Below are positions 1-5,782 of a stretch of 11,530 nt of DNA, one piece after another (positions within the stretch are counted from its first letter, which is position 1; each line of letters starts with the position of its first letter). Origin of the DNA: DASVBJ01 sp036375895 (lineage in GTDB: Bacteria > Actinomycetota > Actinomycetes > JACCUZ01); assembly GCA_036375895.1 (NCBI GenBank), contig DASVBJ010000046.1, positions 1 to 11,530 on the forward strand, in the 5' to 3' direction. The position numbers and the translations under genes are program-made. The notes under the pieces were generated by a model. That model was not told the origin of the DNA. It worked only from the letters and a program-made list of their open reading frames with translations, and searched no databases.

Positions 1-615
1 CTCGCCGAGCTTGCGCCGCAGCCAGGACAGGTGCACGTCGACGGTCTTGTCCGCACCGCCGTACGGCGACTGCCACACCTCGGCGAGCAGGGTCCGCTTG
101 GACACCACCTCGCCCGGCCGGGCGGCGAGGAAGGCGAGCAGGTCGAACTCCCGCGGCCGCAGGTCGAGCCGCCGGCCGGCCAGCGTCGCCGTGCGCGCCT
201 TCCGGTCGACCTCCAGGTCGCCGACGACGAGGGGCGGCTCGGCGCCCTCCGGCGCCTTGCCCCGCCGCAGCACGGCCCGCACCCGGGCGTCGAGCTGGTC
301 CGCACTGAACGGCTTCACCACGTAGTCGTCGGCGCCCGCGTTGAGCGCGTCGATCACCACCGCGTCGTCGTCACGGGCGGTCGCCACGATCACCGGGACC
401 TGGCTCACCGAGCGCAGCATGCGCAGCAGCTGGCTCCCGTCGACGTCCGGCAGACCCAGGTCCAGCACGACGAGCTCGGGCGGGTCGTCGACGGCCTGCT
501 GCAGGCCGGCCATGCCGGTGGCCGCCGAGGCCACGGCATGGCCCCGCTCGGTGAGAGCCCTGGTGAGGGCCGTTCGGATCCGCAGGTCGTCCTCGATGAG
601 CAGCAGCAACGGCAC
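1..615 (-). CDS. OmpR/PhoB-family response regulator, C-terminus cut off by window edge
   Basis: DNA-binding response regulator that acts in the cytoplasm after phosphorylation by a sensor kinase; the partner kinase is not visible here. The 205 visible residues show a receiver domain (about 1-118) with acidic pair D9-D10, phospho-acceptor D52 in LDLGLP, T79 and K101 in the KPF motif. A winged-helix effector domain (about 129-205) follows, with the typical LRPREFDLL and VDVHLSWLRRKLGE segments. Only about 10-20 residues should be missing at the left edge. I chose the GTG at 613-615 because it starts MPLLLLIEDD, directly at the first receiver strand, with AAGG just upstream. A GTG at 661-663 in the same frame would add 16 residues and is less likely. 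It diverges from the exported-protein gene at 718. The family call is secure; the signal sensed is unknown. Confidence 0.93.
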   Translation of the reverse strand, partial: MPLLLLIEDDLRIRTALTRALTERGHAVASAATGMAGLQQAVDDPPELVVLDLGLPDVDGSQLLRMLRSVSQVPVIVATARDDDAVVIDALNAGADDYVVKPFSADQLDARVRAVLRRGKAPEGAEPPLVVGDLEVDRKARTATLAGRRLDLRPREFDLLAFLAARPGEVVSKRTLLAEVWQSPYGGADKTVDVHLSWLRRKLGE

Positions 616-717
616 CCTTGGACGGTAGCGCCGCGCAACCCCTCGTCGGGGCAGGAGCAGCACAGCGATGGACGGGTCTTAGCCTCGCGTTAACGGCTGC
701 CGGGCAGACTGTGCTCC
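616..717. promoter_or_regulatory. Divergent intergenic region, promoters not resolved
   Basis: This 102-bp gap separates two divergent gene starts (613-615 minus, 718-720 plus), so promoters for both should lie here. The only AT-leaning patch is around GTTAAC (689-694), with AGCC (681-684) and GGCT (695-698) as short inverted arms around it. I could not find a convincing -35/-10 pair on either strand. Confidence 0.4.
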
Positions 718-1254
718 GTGAACCGGCGACTGGCCCTGGTGGCCCTCTGGGTGGTGTTCGCCGTGGCCGCGGTGGGTGTCGGGTTCGCGGCGGCCGGTCT
801 GGTCGAGGGCCCGTTCACCGACAGTCTCAGCACCCAGGGTGGTGGCGACGGCGCCGGGCCCACCGGCGGGTCGTCCGTGCTGCCGACCACCCCGGCGCCG
901 ACCGGGCCCCCCGCGACCAGCCACTCGCCGACGACCAGCCCGCCGCGGGGCACGACGAGCGGCACCGACGCGCCGAGCACGGTGACCCGCAGCGTGTCGA
1001 CCCGTGGCGGGGTGGTCATCGCCCGCTGCACCGGTCACCTGGTGTCCGTCAGCGCGTCCCCGGCCGTCGGCTGGCGGCTCGACGACTACACGCAGGGCAG
1101 GGTCGAGGAGGCCAAGGTCCGCTTCGCGGCATCGGGCGGCGACGGCGAGCGGGTCGAGGTCAAGGCGACCTGCGAGCACGGCGCCCCGGTGTTCGAGCTC
1201 GAGGACGAGCGCGGCAGCCACGACTCCGACGGTGGCACGTCCTCGGACGAGTGA
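718..1254 (+). CDS. Membrane-anchored, Pro/Thr-rich exported protein of unknown function
   Basis: I do not recognise a named family. The 178-residue product begins MNRR, followed by one hydrophobic helix (about residues 5-27) that looks like an uncleaved signal-anchor. A low-complexity linker rich in Pro, Thr, Ser and Gly (about 37-88) follows. A small outer domain (about 92-155) contains two cysteines, C104 and C142, that could form a disulfide outside the cell. The C-terminus is acidic (GSHDSDGGTSSDE). The GTG at 718 is used because it precedes the membrane helix; no strong Shine-Dalgarno is visible. It lies back-to-back with a response-regulator gene, so co-regulation is possible but unproven. 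Codon use (GC-rich third positions) and the coherent signal-linker-domain layout support a real gene. Its stop touches the stop of ctaA. Confidence 0.75.
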   Translation: MNRRLALVALWVVFAVAAVGVGFAAAGLVEGPFTDSLSTQGGGDGAGPTGGSSVLPTTPAPTGPPATSHSPTTSPPRGTTSGTDAPSTVTRSVSTRGGVVIARCTGHLVSVSASPAVGWRLDDYTQGRVEEAKVRFAASGGDGERVEVKATCEHGAPVFELEDERGSHDSDGGTSSDE

Positions 1255-1257
1255 TCA
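1252..1257. other. Shared palindromic stop site TGATCA of two convergent genes
   Basis: TGA at 1252-1254 ends the plus-strand exported-protein gene, and the adjoining TCA at 1255-1257 is the TGA of ctaA on the minus strand. The genes meet with no bases between them, so there is no room for an intergenic terminator; any terminator must lie inside the opposite coding region. Confidence 0.95.
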
Positions 1258-2241
1258 GACGCCGGTGGCGGCCGGCGTGACCGGCTGCCGGCCTTCCGCG
1301 AGCCGGGCAGGGGCCGGGACCACGGGCGGGCGGCCGACCCGCACCCTCATGCCGAGCAGCACGCGCAGGGCGGCGATCCACACGAGGCAGGCACCCAGGA
1401 CATGCGCCGCCACGACCGCGACAGGCAGGTCGGTGGCGTACTGCACGTAGCCCACCGCGCCCTGGCCCAGCACCACCGCGGCCAGGACCGCGGCACGACG
1501 CCGCAGCGGCCCGGGTGCGTCCGTCGCGCGCAGCGCGAGGAGCAGCCCGGCGGTCAGGCCGAGCAGCAGGAAGACGAAGTCGGCGTGCAGCTGGGTGACC
1601 TCGACCAGGTCGAACGGCAGCCGGTGCGTGGCGTTGCGGTCGCCCGAGTGCGGGCCGCTGCCGGTCACGACGGTGCCGAGGAAGAGGGTCACCGCGACCA
1701 CGGCGACGAGGATCCTCCCGCCGAGCAGCAGCGGAGCGCGTACGACGGGGGAGGCGCCGCCGTCCGGCACCGGCTCCCCGGCGGTCCGCTCGTGGGCCAG
1801 CGTGGCAACCGCGATCAGTGCCATCGAGAGCAGGAAGTGGGCCATCACCGTGACCGGGTTGAGCCCCGTGAGCACGGTGATGCCCCCGAGCAGGGCCTGC
1901 GCCACGATGCCCAGGAAGAGCAGCCCGGCCAGGCGGAGGAGGTCGCGGCGCCGCGCGCGCCAGGCGGTCACGATCGCGACGGCCACGGCCACCGACAGCA
2001 CGAAGGTGAGCATCCGGTTGCTGAACTCGATGACCCCGTGGCCACCCATCTCCCGGGTGACGACCAGGGACTTGTCGGTGCACCGGGGGAAGGTGGGGCA
2101 GCCCAGGCCGGAGGCGGTGAGCCGCACGGCCCCGCCCGTGACGACGATGATCGCGTTCATCGCGAGCGCGCCGAGGAAGGCGCGGCGCAGCGCGCGTTCG
2201 CTCGGCCGCCAGGCACGCAGTTGGCGGAGACGGTCAGGCAC
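1255..2241 (-). CDS. ctaA: Heme A synthase, COX15/CtaA family
   Basis: Integral membrane enzyme that oxidises the C8 methyl of heme O to a formyl group, making heme A for aa3-type cytochrome oxidase. The 328-residue product is near the usual length and has about eight hydrophobic segments. The family motif GGAVRLTASGLGCPTFPRC (36-54) carries the cysteine pair C48/C54 in the first outer loop. Candidate heme ligands are H135 (MAHF), H219 (QLHAD) and H280 (AAHVLGA). Where the Bacillus enzyme has an E-x-x-H motif, this one reads IEFSNR, keeping E72 but with N75 in place of the histidine; as I recall, this is common in actinobacterial CtaA. The GTG at 2239-2241 gives a short polar start before helix one; no clear Shine-Dalgarno. 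It starts 18 nt after the permease stop, so it is probably the last gene of the minus-strand operon. Confidence 0.93.
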   Translation of the reverse strand: MPDRLRQLRAWRPSERALRRAFLGALAMNAIIVVTGGAVRLTASGLGCPTFPRCTDKSLVVTREMGGHGVIEFSNRMLTFVLSVAVAVAIVTAWRARRRDLLRLAGLLFLGIVAQALLGGITVLTGLNPVTVMAHFLLSMALIAVATLAHERTAGEPVPDGGASPVVRAPLLLGGRILVAVVAVTLFLGTVVTGSGPHSGDRNATHRLPFDLVEVTQLHADFVFLLLGLTAGLLLALRATDAPGPLRRRAAVLAAVVLGQGAVGYVQYATDLPVAVVAAHVLGACLVWIAALRVLLGMRVRVGRPPVVPAPARLAEGRQPVTPAATGV

Positions 2242-2259
2242 GGCGCAAGCCTACGGCGG

Positions 2260-3027
2260 TCACTCCCAGCGGAAGGTGGCCGCGGTCGCCGCGCCGGCCA
2301 CGACCGCCCAGGCCGCGAGCACGCCGACGGCCCCGAGCGGCAGCCCGGCGCCGTCGCGCAGCACCCGCCGCAGGCCCTCGGAGAGGGCGCCGGCCGGCAG
2401 CGCCTCCAGCACCGGCCGGATCCGGTCGGGGAAGCGGTCGAGCGGCACGGCGATCCCGCCGCTGACGAGCAGCAGCAGGTAGACGAGGTTGGCGGCCGCC
2501 AGGGTCGCCTCCGCCCGTAGCGTGCCCGCCATCAGCAGGCCCAGCGTGCTGAACGCGGCGGTGCCGGCGAGCAGCAGCACGAGCACCGACAGCCATGACC
2601 CTTCCGGCGCCCAGCCGAGGGCGAACGCGACGGCCATCAGGAGCGCCACCTGCAGGGCCTCGACGGTGAGCACCGCCAGCGTCTTCGCGACGATCAGCCC
2701 CCACCGGGGCAGCGGCGTGGCCCCCAGCCGCTTCAACGCCCCGTAGCGCCGCTCGAAGCCGGTGCCGATCGCCAGGCCGGTGAACGCCGTCGACATCACC
2801 GCCAGGGCCAGCACGCCGGGAGCCAGGAAGTCGACCCGCCGCTCGCGCGACCCGAGGTTCATCACCTCGACGCTGGCGAAGACCGTCAGCACGAGCACGG
2901 GGATCACCACGGTCAGCAGCAGCTGCTCCCCGTTGCGCAGGATCATGCGCACCTCCAGGCCGGCCTGCGCCCGCACCATGCGGGGGAGTGGGGCGGCACC
3001 GGGCCGGGGGACGAAGGACAGGCTCAC
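2260..3027 (-). CDS. ABC-2 type transporter permease
   Basis: Membrane subunit of a DrrAB/ABC-2-type exporter, partner of the ATPase encoded just upstream. The 255-residue product has an amphipathic N-terminus (about 1-33) and then about six hydrophobic stretches, near 34-52, 67-89, 109-137, 147-168, 178-194 and 229-250. FERRYGALKRLGATPL (91-106) is typical of the cytosolic loop in these permeases. The start is the GTG at 3025-3027, which overlaps the ATPase stop as GTGA and has GGGAG eight bases upstream (plus-strand 3036-3040); a later ATG at residue 17 is possible. Substrate cannot be read from the sequence. From memory, an ABC pair of this kind sits between ctaA and sufR in many actinobacteria, which argues for a housekeeping role linked to heme or respiration as much as for drug export. 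Confidence 0.88.
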   Translation of the reverse strand: MSLSFVPRPGAAPLPRMVRAQAGLEVRMILRNGEQLLLTVVIPVLVLTVFASVEVMNLGSRERRVDFLAPGVLALAVMSTAFTGLAIGTGFERRYGALKRLGATPLPRWGLIVAKTLAVLTVEALQVALLMAVAFALGWAPEGSWLSVLVLLLAGTAAFSTLGLLMAGTLRAEATLAAANLVYLLLLVSGGIAVPLDRFPDRIRPVLEALPAGALSEGLRRVLRDGAGLPLGAVGVLAAWAVVAGAATAATFRWE

Positions 3028-3947
3028 GTGCGCAGCTCCCGGCCGGTGAGGTCGAGGAAGACGTCCTCGAGCGTGCGGCGCTCGACCGCGAGGCCCTCCG
3101 GCATGACGCCTCGCTCGGCGCACCACGCCGTGACCGTCGCCAGCAGACGGGGGTCGACGTGCCCCTCCACGAGGTAGCTGCCGGGGCTCGCCTCCGCGAC
3201 GGTCGTACCCGCCGGCAGCGAGGTCCGCAGCGCGGAGAGGTCGAGCCCCGGCGGAGCGGAGAACCGGAGCGTGTTGGTGGCGCCCTGGGACATCAGCTCC
3301 CGCGGGCTGCCGGTGGCGATGATCCGGCCGTGGTCGACGACGACGACCTGGTCCGCGAGCCGCTCGGCCTCGTCCATGAAGTGCGTGGTCAGCACGACGG
3401 TGACCCCGTCCCGGCGCAGGTCGGCCACCAGCTCCCACGTCGACCGGCGGGCCTGCGGGTCGAGCCCGGCGGTCGGCTCGTCGAGGAACACCAGCTCGGG
3501 CCGGCCCACGACGGCCATGGCGAGCGAGAGCCGCTGCTGCTGGCCTCCGGAGAGTCGCCGGTACGCCGTGCGGCCGGCCGAGCCCAGGCCCAGCCGCTCG
3601 ACCAGCGCGGTCACGTCGAGGGGGTGGGCGTGCAGCGCGGCGACGTGACGCAGCATCTCGACGGCCTTCACGCCCGGGTAGACGCCGCCCGACTGCAGCA
3701 TCACGCCGACCCGCGGCCGCAGCTGGGCCCCGTCGCGCCACGGGTCGCAGCCGAGCACGCGCACGGTGCCGGCGTCCGGGCGGCGGTAGCCCTCGCAGGT
3801 CTCGACGGTGGTGGTCTTGCCCGCCCCGTTGGGCCCGAGGACCGCGGTGATCGAGCCGGTGGGCACAGTGAGGGTGAGACCGTCGACGGCGGTCTTCTCG
3901 CCGTACCGCTTGACGAGGTCGACGACCTCGACGGCGGGGTGCGACAT
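3024..3947 (-). CDS. ABC transporter ATP-binding protein, DrrA-like
   Basis: Cytoplasmic ATPase subunit that powers the ABC-2 permease encoded next. The 307-residue product has the full nucleotide-binding set: Walker A GPNGAGKTT (38-46), Q-loop Q85, signature LSGGQQQR (132-139), Walker B LVFLDEP (152-158) with catalytic E157, and switch H189 in TTHFMDEAE. Residues from about 215 form the C-terminal extension typical of ABC-2 exporter ATPases (ending RTLEDVFLDLTGRE). The ATG at 3945-3947 gives a standard N-terminus (VEVVDLVKRYGEKTAVDGL). It begins 10 nt after the stop of the acetyltransferase-like gene and overlaps the permease start by 4 nt, so the two subunits are translationally coupled. 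Annotation as an antibiotic exporter would be a guess. Confidence 0.94.
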   Translation of the reverse strand: MSHPAVEVVDLVKRYGEKTAVDGLTLTVPTGSITAVLGPNGAGKTTTVETCEGYRRPDAGTVRVLGCDPWRDGAQLRPRVGVMLQSGGVYPGVKAVEMLRHVAALHAHPLDVTALVERLGLGSAGRTAYRRLSGGQQQRLSLAMAVVGRPELVFLDEPTAGLDPQARRSTWELVADLRRDGVTVVLTTHFMDEAERLADQVVVVDHGRIIATGSPRELMSQGATNTLRFSAPPGLDLSALRTSLPAGTTVAEASPGSYLVEGHVDPRLLATVTAWCAERGVMPEGLAVERRTLEDVFLDLTGRELRT

Positions 3948-3957
3948 GCCGGCGAGT

Positions 3958-4896
3958 CTACGTAGCCGCTCCGAGCCGGTTCTCGGCGATCCACCCGGCC
4001 GCGAAGGCGACCGCCTCGCCCAACCCGAACAGGTGCGCGGTGGCGTCGCCGACCGTCCCGGTCCGCACGTGACCCGCGGCGCACAGAGCGGTGCCTATCG
4101 CCGGGAAGTCCTCCTCGTCGAGGTCGACGTCCTCGAACGTCACCCAGCGGCGGGCCCCGTCGGCCAGCACCGCGGCGCCCTCCGTGGCACGAGGGAGGCC
4201 GGGCACGCGGTACTCCGCCAGGTGGAACGCCGTGCACGAGCCGAAGCCGGCGCCCAGCAGCAGCACGCGAGCCCCCAGCCGCTCGAGCGTGGCGAGCGGC
4301 GAGCGCTCGCCGAGCCGGCAGTCGAGGTCGTGCTCGGCGACGACCTCCTCCGCCCGGGCGCCAAGGGCGGCGAACGACGTCTGCGGGTGCGCGCTGCGGC
4401 GGGCTCCGGGCCAGGTGCGCACCAGCTCGGCCACGCGGCCCATGCCGGTGCTCGGGGTGAGGGACGGGTCGTACGCCGGGCTCTGTGCCCTGATCACGGG
4501 CCACCAGTCGGCGGGCACCGGCGGGCGGCTCCAGCCCGCCGGGTCGGAGTTCTCGCTGGTCTGCGTGGGCACGACCAGCGTTCCCGCCGGCCCGACCGCG
4601 CCCAGCAGTGCCTGCACCACGGCGACCGCCCCGCCCGGCACGTAGCCGAGCCGGCGCAGCGAGGAGTGCACGAGCAGGGTGTCGCCCGGCCGCACGCCGA
4701 GCACGAGGTCGTCTGTCAGCGCGGCGACGATCGCCCCGCCCGTGACCAGCGAACGGCCCCCGGACCCGGCCGCGCGGGTCTCCTGGGTCTCCTGAGGCTC
4801 ATGGCCCCCGTGGGCCTGGTGCGTCCCGGTGGCCCTCCGGGCCTCCCGGGGCGTGGGCGGCGGATGGTGCGGATGGTGTCCTCGACGGTCCGGCAT
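3958..4896 (-). CDS. AAC(3)-family (Antibiotic_NAT) aminoglycoside N-acetyltransferase homologue
   Basis: Predicted acetyl-CoA-dependent N-acetyltransferase related to aminoglycoside 3-N-acetyltransferases and YokD-like proteins. Family marks, numbered from the ATG at 4894-4896, are GVRPGDTLLVHSSLRRLG (67-84), LVVPT (107-111), the YDPSLTPSTGMGRVAELVR block (142-160), AHPQTSF (169-175) and CTAFHLAEYRVPG (201-213) with H205 and E208. The family core starts near residue 50, giving about 263 residues, the usual size. The first ~50 residues are rich in His, Pro and Gly and look unlike the family. No ATG, GTG or TTG lies in frame between 4896 and the core, so the true start is uncertain: either the 312-residue form or a rare start such as CTG at 4747-4749. 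It is first in the minus-strand operon. Real substrate is unknown; many homologues do not give resistance. Confidence 0.85.
   Translation of the reverse strand: MPDRRGHHPHHPPPTPREARRATGTHQAHGGHEPQETQETRAAGSGGRSLVTGGAIVAALTDDLVLGVRPGDTLLVHSSLRRLGYVPGGAVAVVQALLGAVGPAGTLVVPTQTSENSDPAGWSRPPVPADWWPVIRAQSPAYDPSLTPSTGMGRVAELVRTWPGARRSAHPQTSFAALGARAEEVVAEHDLDCRLGERSPLATLERLGARVLLLGAGFGSCTAFHLAEYRVPGLPRATEGAAVLADGARRWVTFEDVDLDEEDFPAIGTALCAAGHVRTGTVGDATAHLFGLGEAVAFAAGWIAENRLGAAT
4776..4793. repeat. Two tandem copies of GGGTCTCCT
   Basis: The 9-bp unit occurs at 4776-4784 and 4785-4793 with no spacer. It lies in the non-conserved N-terminal part of the acetyltransferase-like gene, where it encodes QET-QET. 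On the minus strand it gives two AGGAG motifs, the sort of sequence that can act as a Shine-Dalgarno, but the nearest in-frame downstream start-like codon (CTG 4747-4749) is too far away for normal spacing. Confidence 0.8.
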
Positions 4897-4961
4897 GCGC
4901 CGATGATGCCCGTCCCGGTCCCCCTGAGGGCGACGCCGCCGCGACCCGCCGGCCCCCGGGT

Positions 4962-4999
4962 TTGCGACCGGCGCCGAATATGTACACACTGGTGTTGTG
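4962..4999 (+). promoter_or_regulatory. Probable sufR promoter, leaderless; divergent control region
   Basis: In the 100-bp gap between the divergent starts at 4896 and 4997, the only AT-rich stretch is 4977-5005. TTGCGA (4962-4967) and TACACA (4983-4988), 15 bp apart, are a possible weak -35/-10 pair that would put the transcription start at or next to the GTG at 4997. The absence of any Shine-Dalgarno before that GTG agrees with a leaderless message. The same patch probably supplies the -10 region of the opposite operon (TACATAT on the minus strand). The boxes are inferred by eye. Confidence 0.4.
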
Positions 5000-5000
5000 A
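4986..5000 (+). promoter_or_regulatory. Candidate SufR operator ACACT-GGTGT-TGTGA
   Basis: Two half-sites, ACACT (4986-4990) and TGTGA (4996-5000), are separated by five bases. This fits the ACACT-N5-TGTGA operator that I recall for mycobacterial SufR, and the adjacent gene encodes SufR. The site covers the sufR start codon (4997-4999) and the proposed -10, so bound SufR would block initiation, giving autorepression of the suf operon. Holo-SufR is expected to release or change binding when its Fe-S cluster is lost. The match rests on memory of the motif, not on a search. Confidence 0.65.
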
Positions 5001-5782
5001 AAAACGAGCGGACCGCGGTGCGCGCGCCGGTGCCTGCAGCCGGCGACCTCGACCTGCGCACCCACGAGCACCGCACCCGCGACCGCGTCGCGCGCTCCAT
5101 CCTCGAGAACGGCCCGAGCACGGCCACCGCCCTGGCCGAGCGGCTGGGGCTGACCACCGCCGCGGTCCGCCGCCACCTCGACGCGCTCCTGTCCGACGGG
5201 CTGATCGAGGAGCGTGAGCCGCGGACTCCTGCCCACCGGGGCCGCGGCCGGCCGGCCAAGGTCTTCGCGATCACCGACTCCGGGCGCGACTCGTTCCCCC
5301 AGGCGTACGACGACCTGGCCGCCAGCGCGCTGCGCTTCCTGGCCGAGCACGGCGGCGAGCAGGCCGTCGCCGACTTCGCGCGCACCCGGGTGGCCGAGCT
5401 GGAGGCGCGCTACCGCCCCATCGTCGACGCCGCCCCCGCCGATCGGCGGGCGGAGGCCCTCGCCGAGGCCCTCTCGGCCGACGGCTACGCTGCCACCGCC
5501 CGCACGACAGCGGCGACCCGCGGCGCGGCCGCGCCCGGGCCCGCCGCGATCGGCGAGCAGCTGTGCCAGCACCACTGCCCGGTGGCGCACGTGGCCGAGC
5601 AGTTCCCCCAGCTGTGCGAGGCGGAGACCGAGGTCTTCGCCAAGCTGCTCGGCAGCCACGTGCAACGGCTGGCGACCATCGCCCACGGCGACGGTGTCTG
5701 CACGACCCACATCCCGGCGGTCCGCACGGACCAGCCGGACCCGCACGTACCCGCTCCGACCGACCGGAGGACCCCTTCATGA
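4997..5782 (+). CDS. sufR: SufR, Fe-S-sensing transcriptional repressor of the suf operon
   Basis: Cytoplasmic regulator that senses Fe-S status and controls the operon it begins. The 261-residue product has an N-terminal winged helix-turn-helix (about 21-92): RDRVARSILENGPSTATALA, then the recognition segment TTAAVRRHLDALLSDGLI and the basic wing RGRGRPAKVF. The C-terminal part carries C190, C194, C207 and C225; the C194-x12-C207 spacing matches the CX12C of SufR proteins, and this set should ligate a 4Fe-4S cluster. The start GTG at 4997-4999 has no Shine-Dalgarno and overlaps the candidate operator. The stop overlaps the sufB ATG by 4 nt (ATGA), so sufB is translationally coupled to it. 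The first ~18 and last ~20 residues look poorly conserved. The identity is strongly supported by both sequence and position. Confidence 0.95.
   Translation: MKNERTAVRAPVPAAGDLDLRTHEHRTRDRVARSILENGPSTATALAERLGLTTAAVRRHLDALLSDGLIEEREPRTPAHRGRGRPAKVFAITDSGRDSFPQAYDDLAASALRFLAEHGGEQAVADFARTRVAELEARYRPIVDAAPADRRAEALAEALSADGYAATARTTAATRGAAAPGPAAIGEQLCQHHCPVAHVAEQFPQLCEAETEVFAKLLGSHVQRLATIAHGDGVCTTHIPAVRTDQPDPHVPAPTDRRTPS
5719..5770 (+). promoter_or_regulatory. Two small hairpins at the sufR-sufB junction, one covering the sufB ribosome site
   Basis: Within the last sufR codons, GGTCC (5719-5723) can pair with GGACC (5728-5732) around a 4-base loop. CTCCG (5754-5758) can pair with CGGAG (5765-5769) around a 6-base loop. 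The second stem hides most of the sufB Shine-Dalgarno GGAGG (5766-5770), which sits 8 bases before the sufB ATG. Ribosomes finishing sufR would open it, so this could enforce translational coupling. In such GC-rich DNA short stems are common, so the role is inferred. Confidence 0.35.

Noticed and set aside
1402..2520. 372-codon plus-strand reading frame across ctaA and the permease
   Set aside because: Crosses two well-supported genes on the other strand and has Arg/Gln/His-rich composition without motifs.
2260..3741. 493-residue minus-strand reading frame as a single fusion protein
   Set aside because: Only the part from 3027 down encodes the permease. The upstream part is out of frame with the ATPase gene that truly occupies it.
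3958..4896. Acetyltransferase gene plus ABC pair as an antibiotic biosynthesis or resistance island
   Set aside because: No biosynthetic genes, no mobility genes, and the ABC pair beside ctaA and suf appears to be a conserved chromosomal arrangement.
4969..4976. CGGCGCCG palindrome upstream of sufR as a second operator
   Set aside because: An 8-bp GC palindrome is expected by chance in DNA this GC-rich, and it does not resemble the ACACT/TGTGA half-sites.
3808..5217. 469-codon plus-strand reading frame opposite the acetyltransferase-like gene
   Set aside because: Spans the acetyltransferase gene, the control region and sufR in the wrong frame; Arg/Gly/Pro-rich shadow.
3958..5385. 475-residue form of the acetyltransferase starting at 5385
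   Set aside because: It would run through the control region and deep antisense into sufR, and the added residues have no family similarity.
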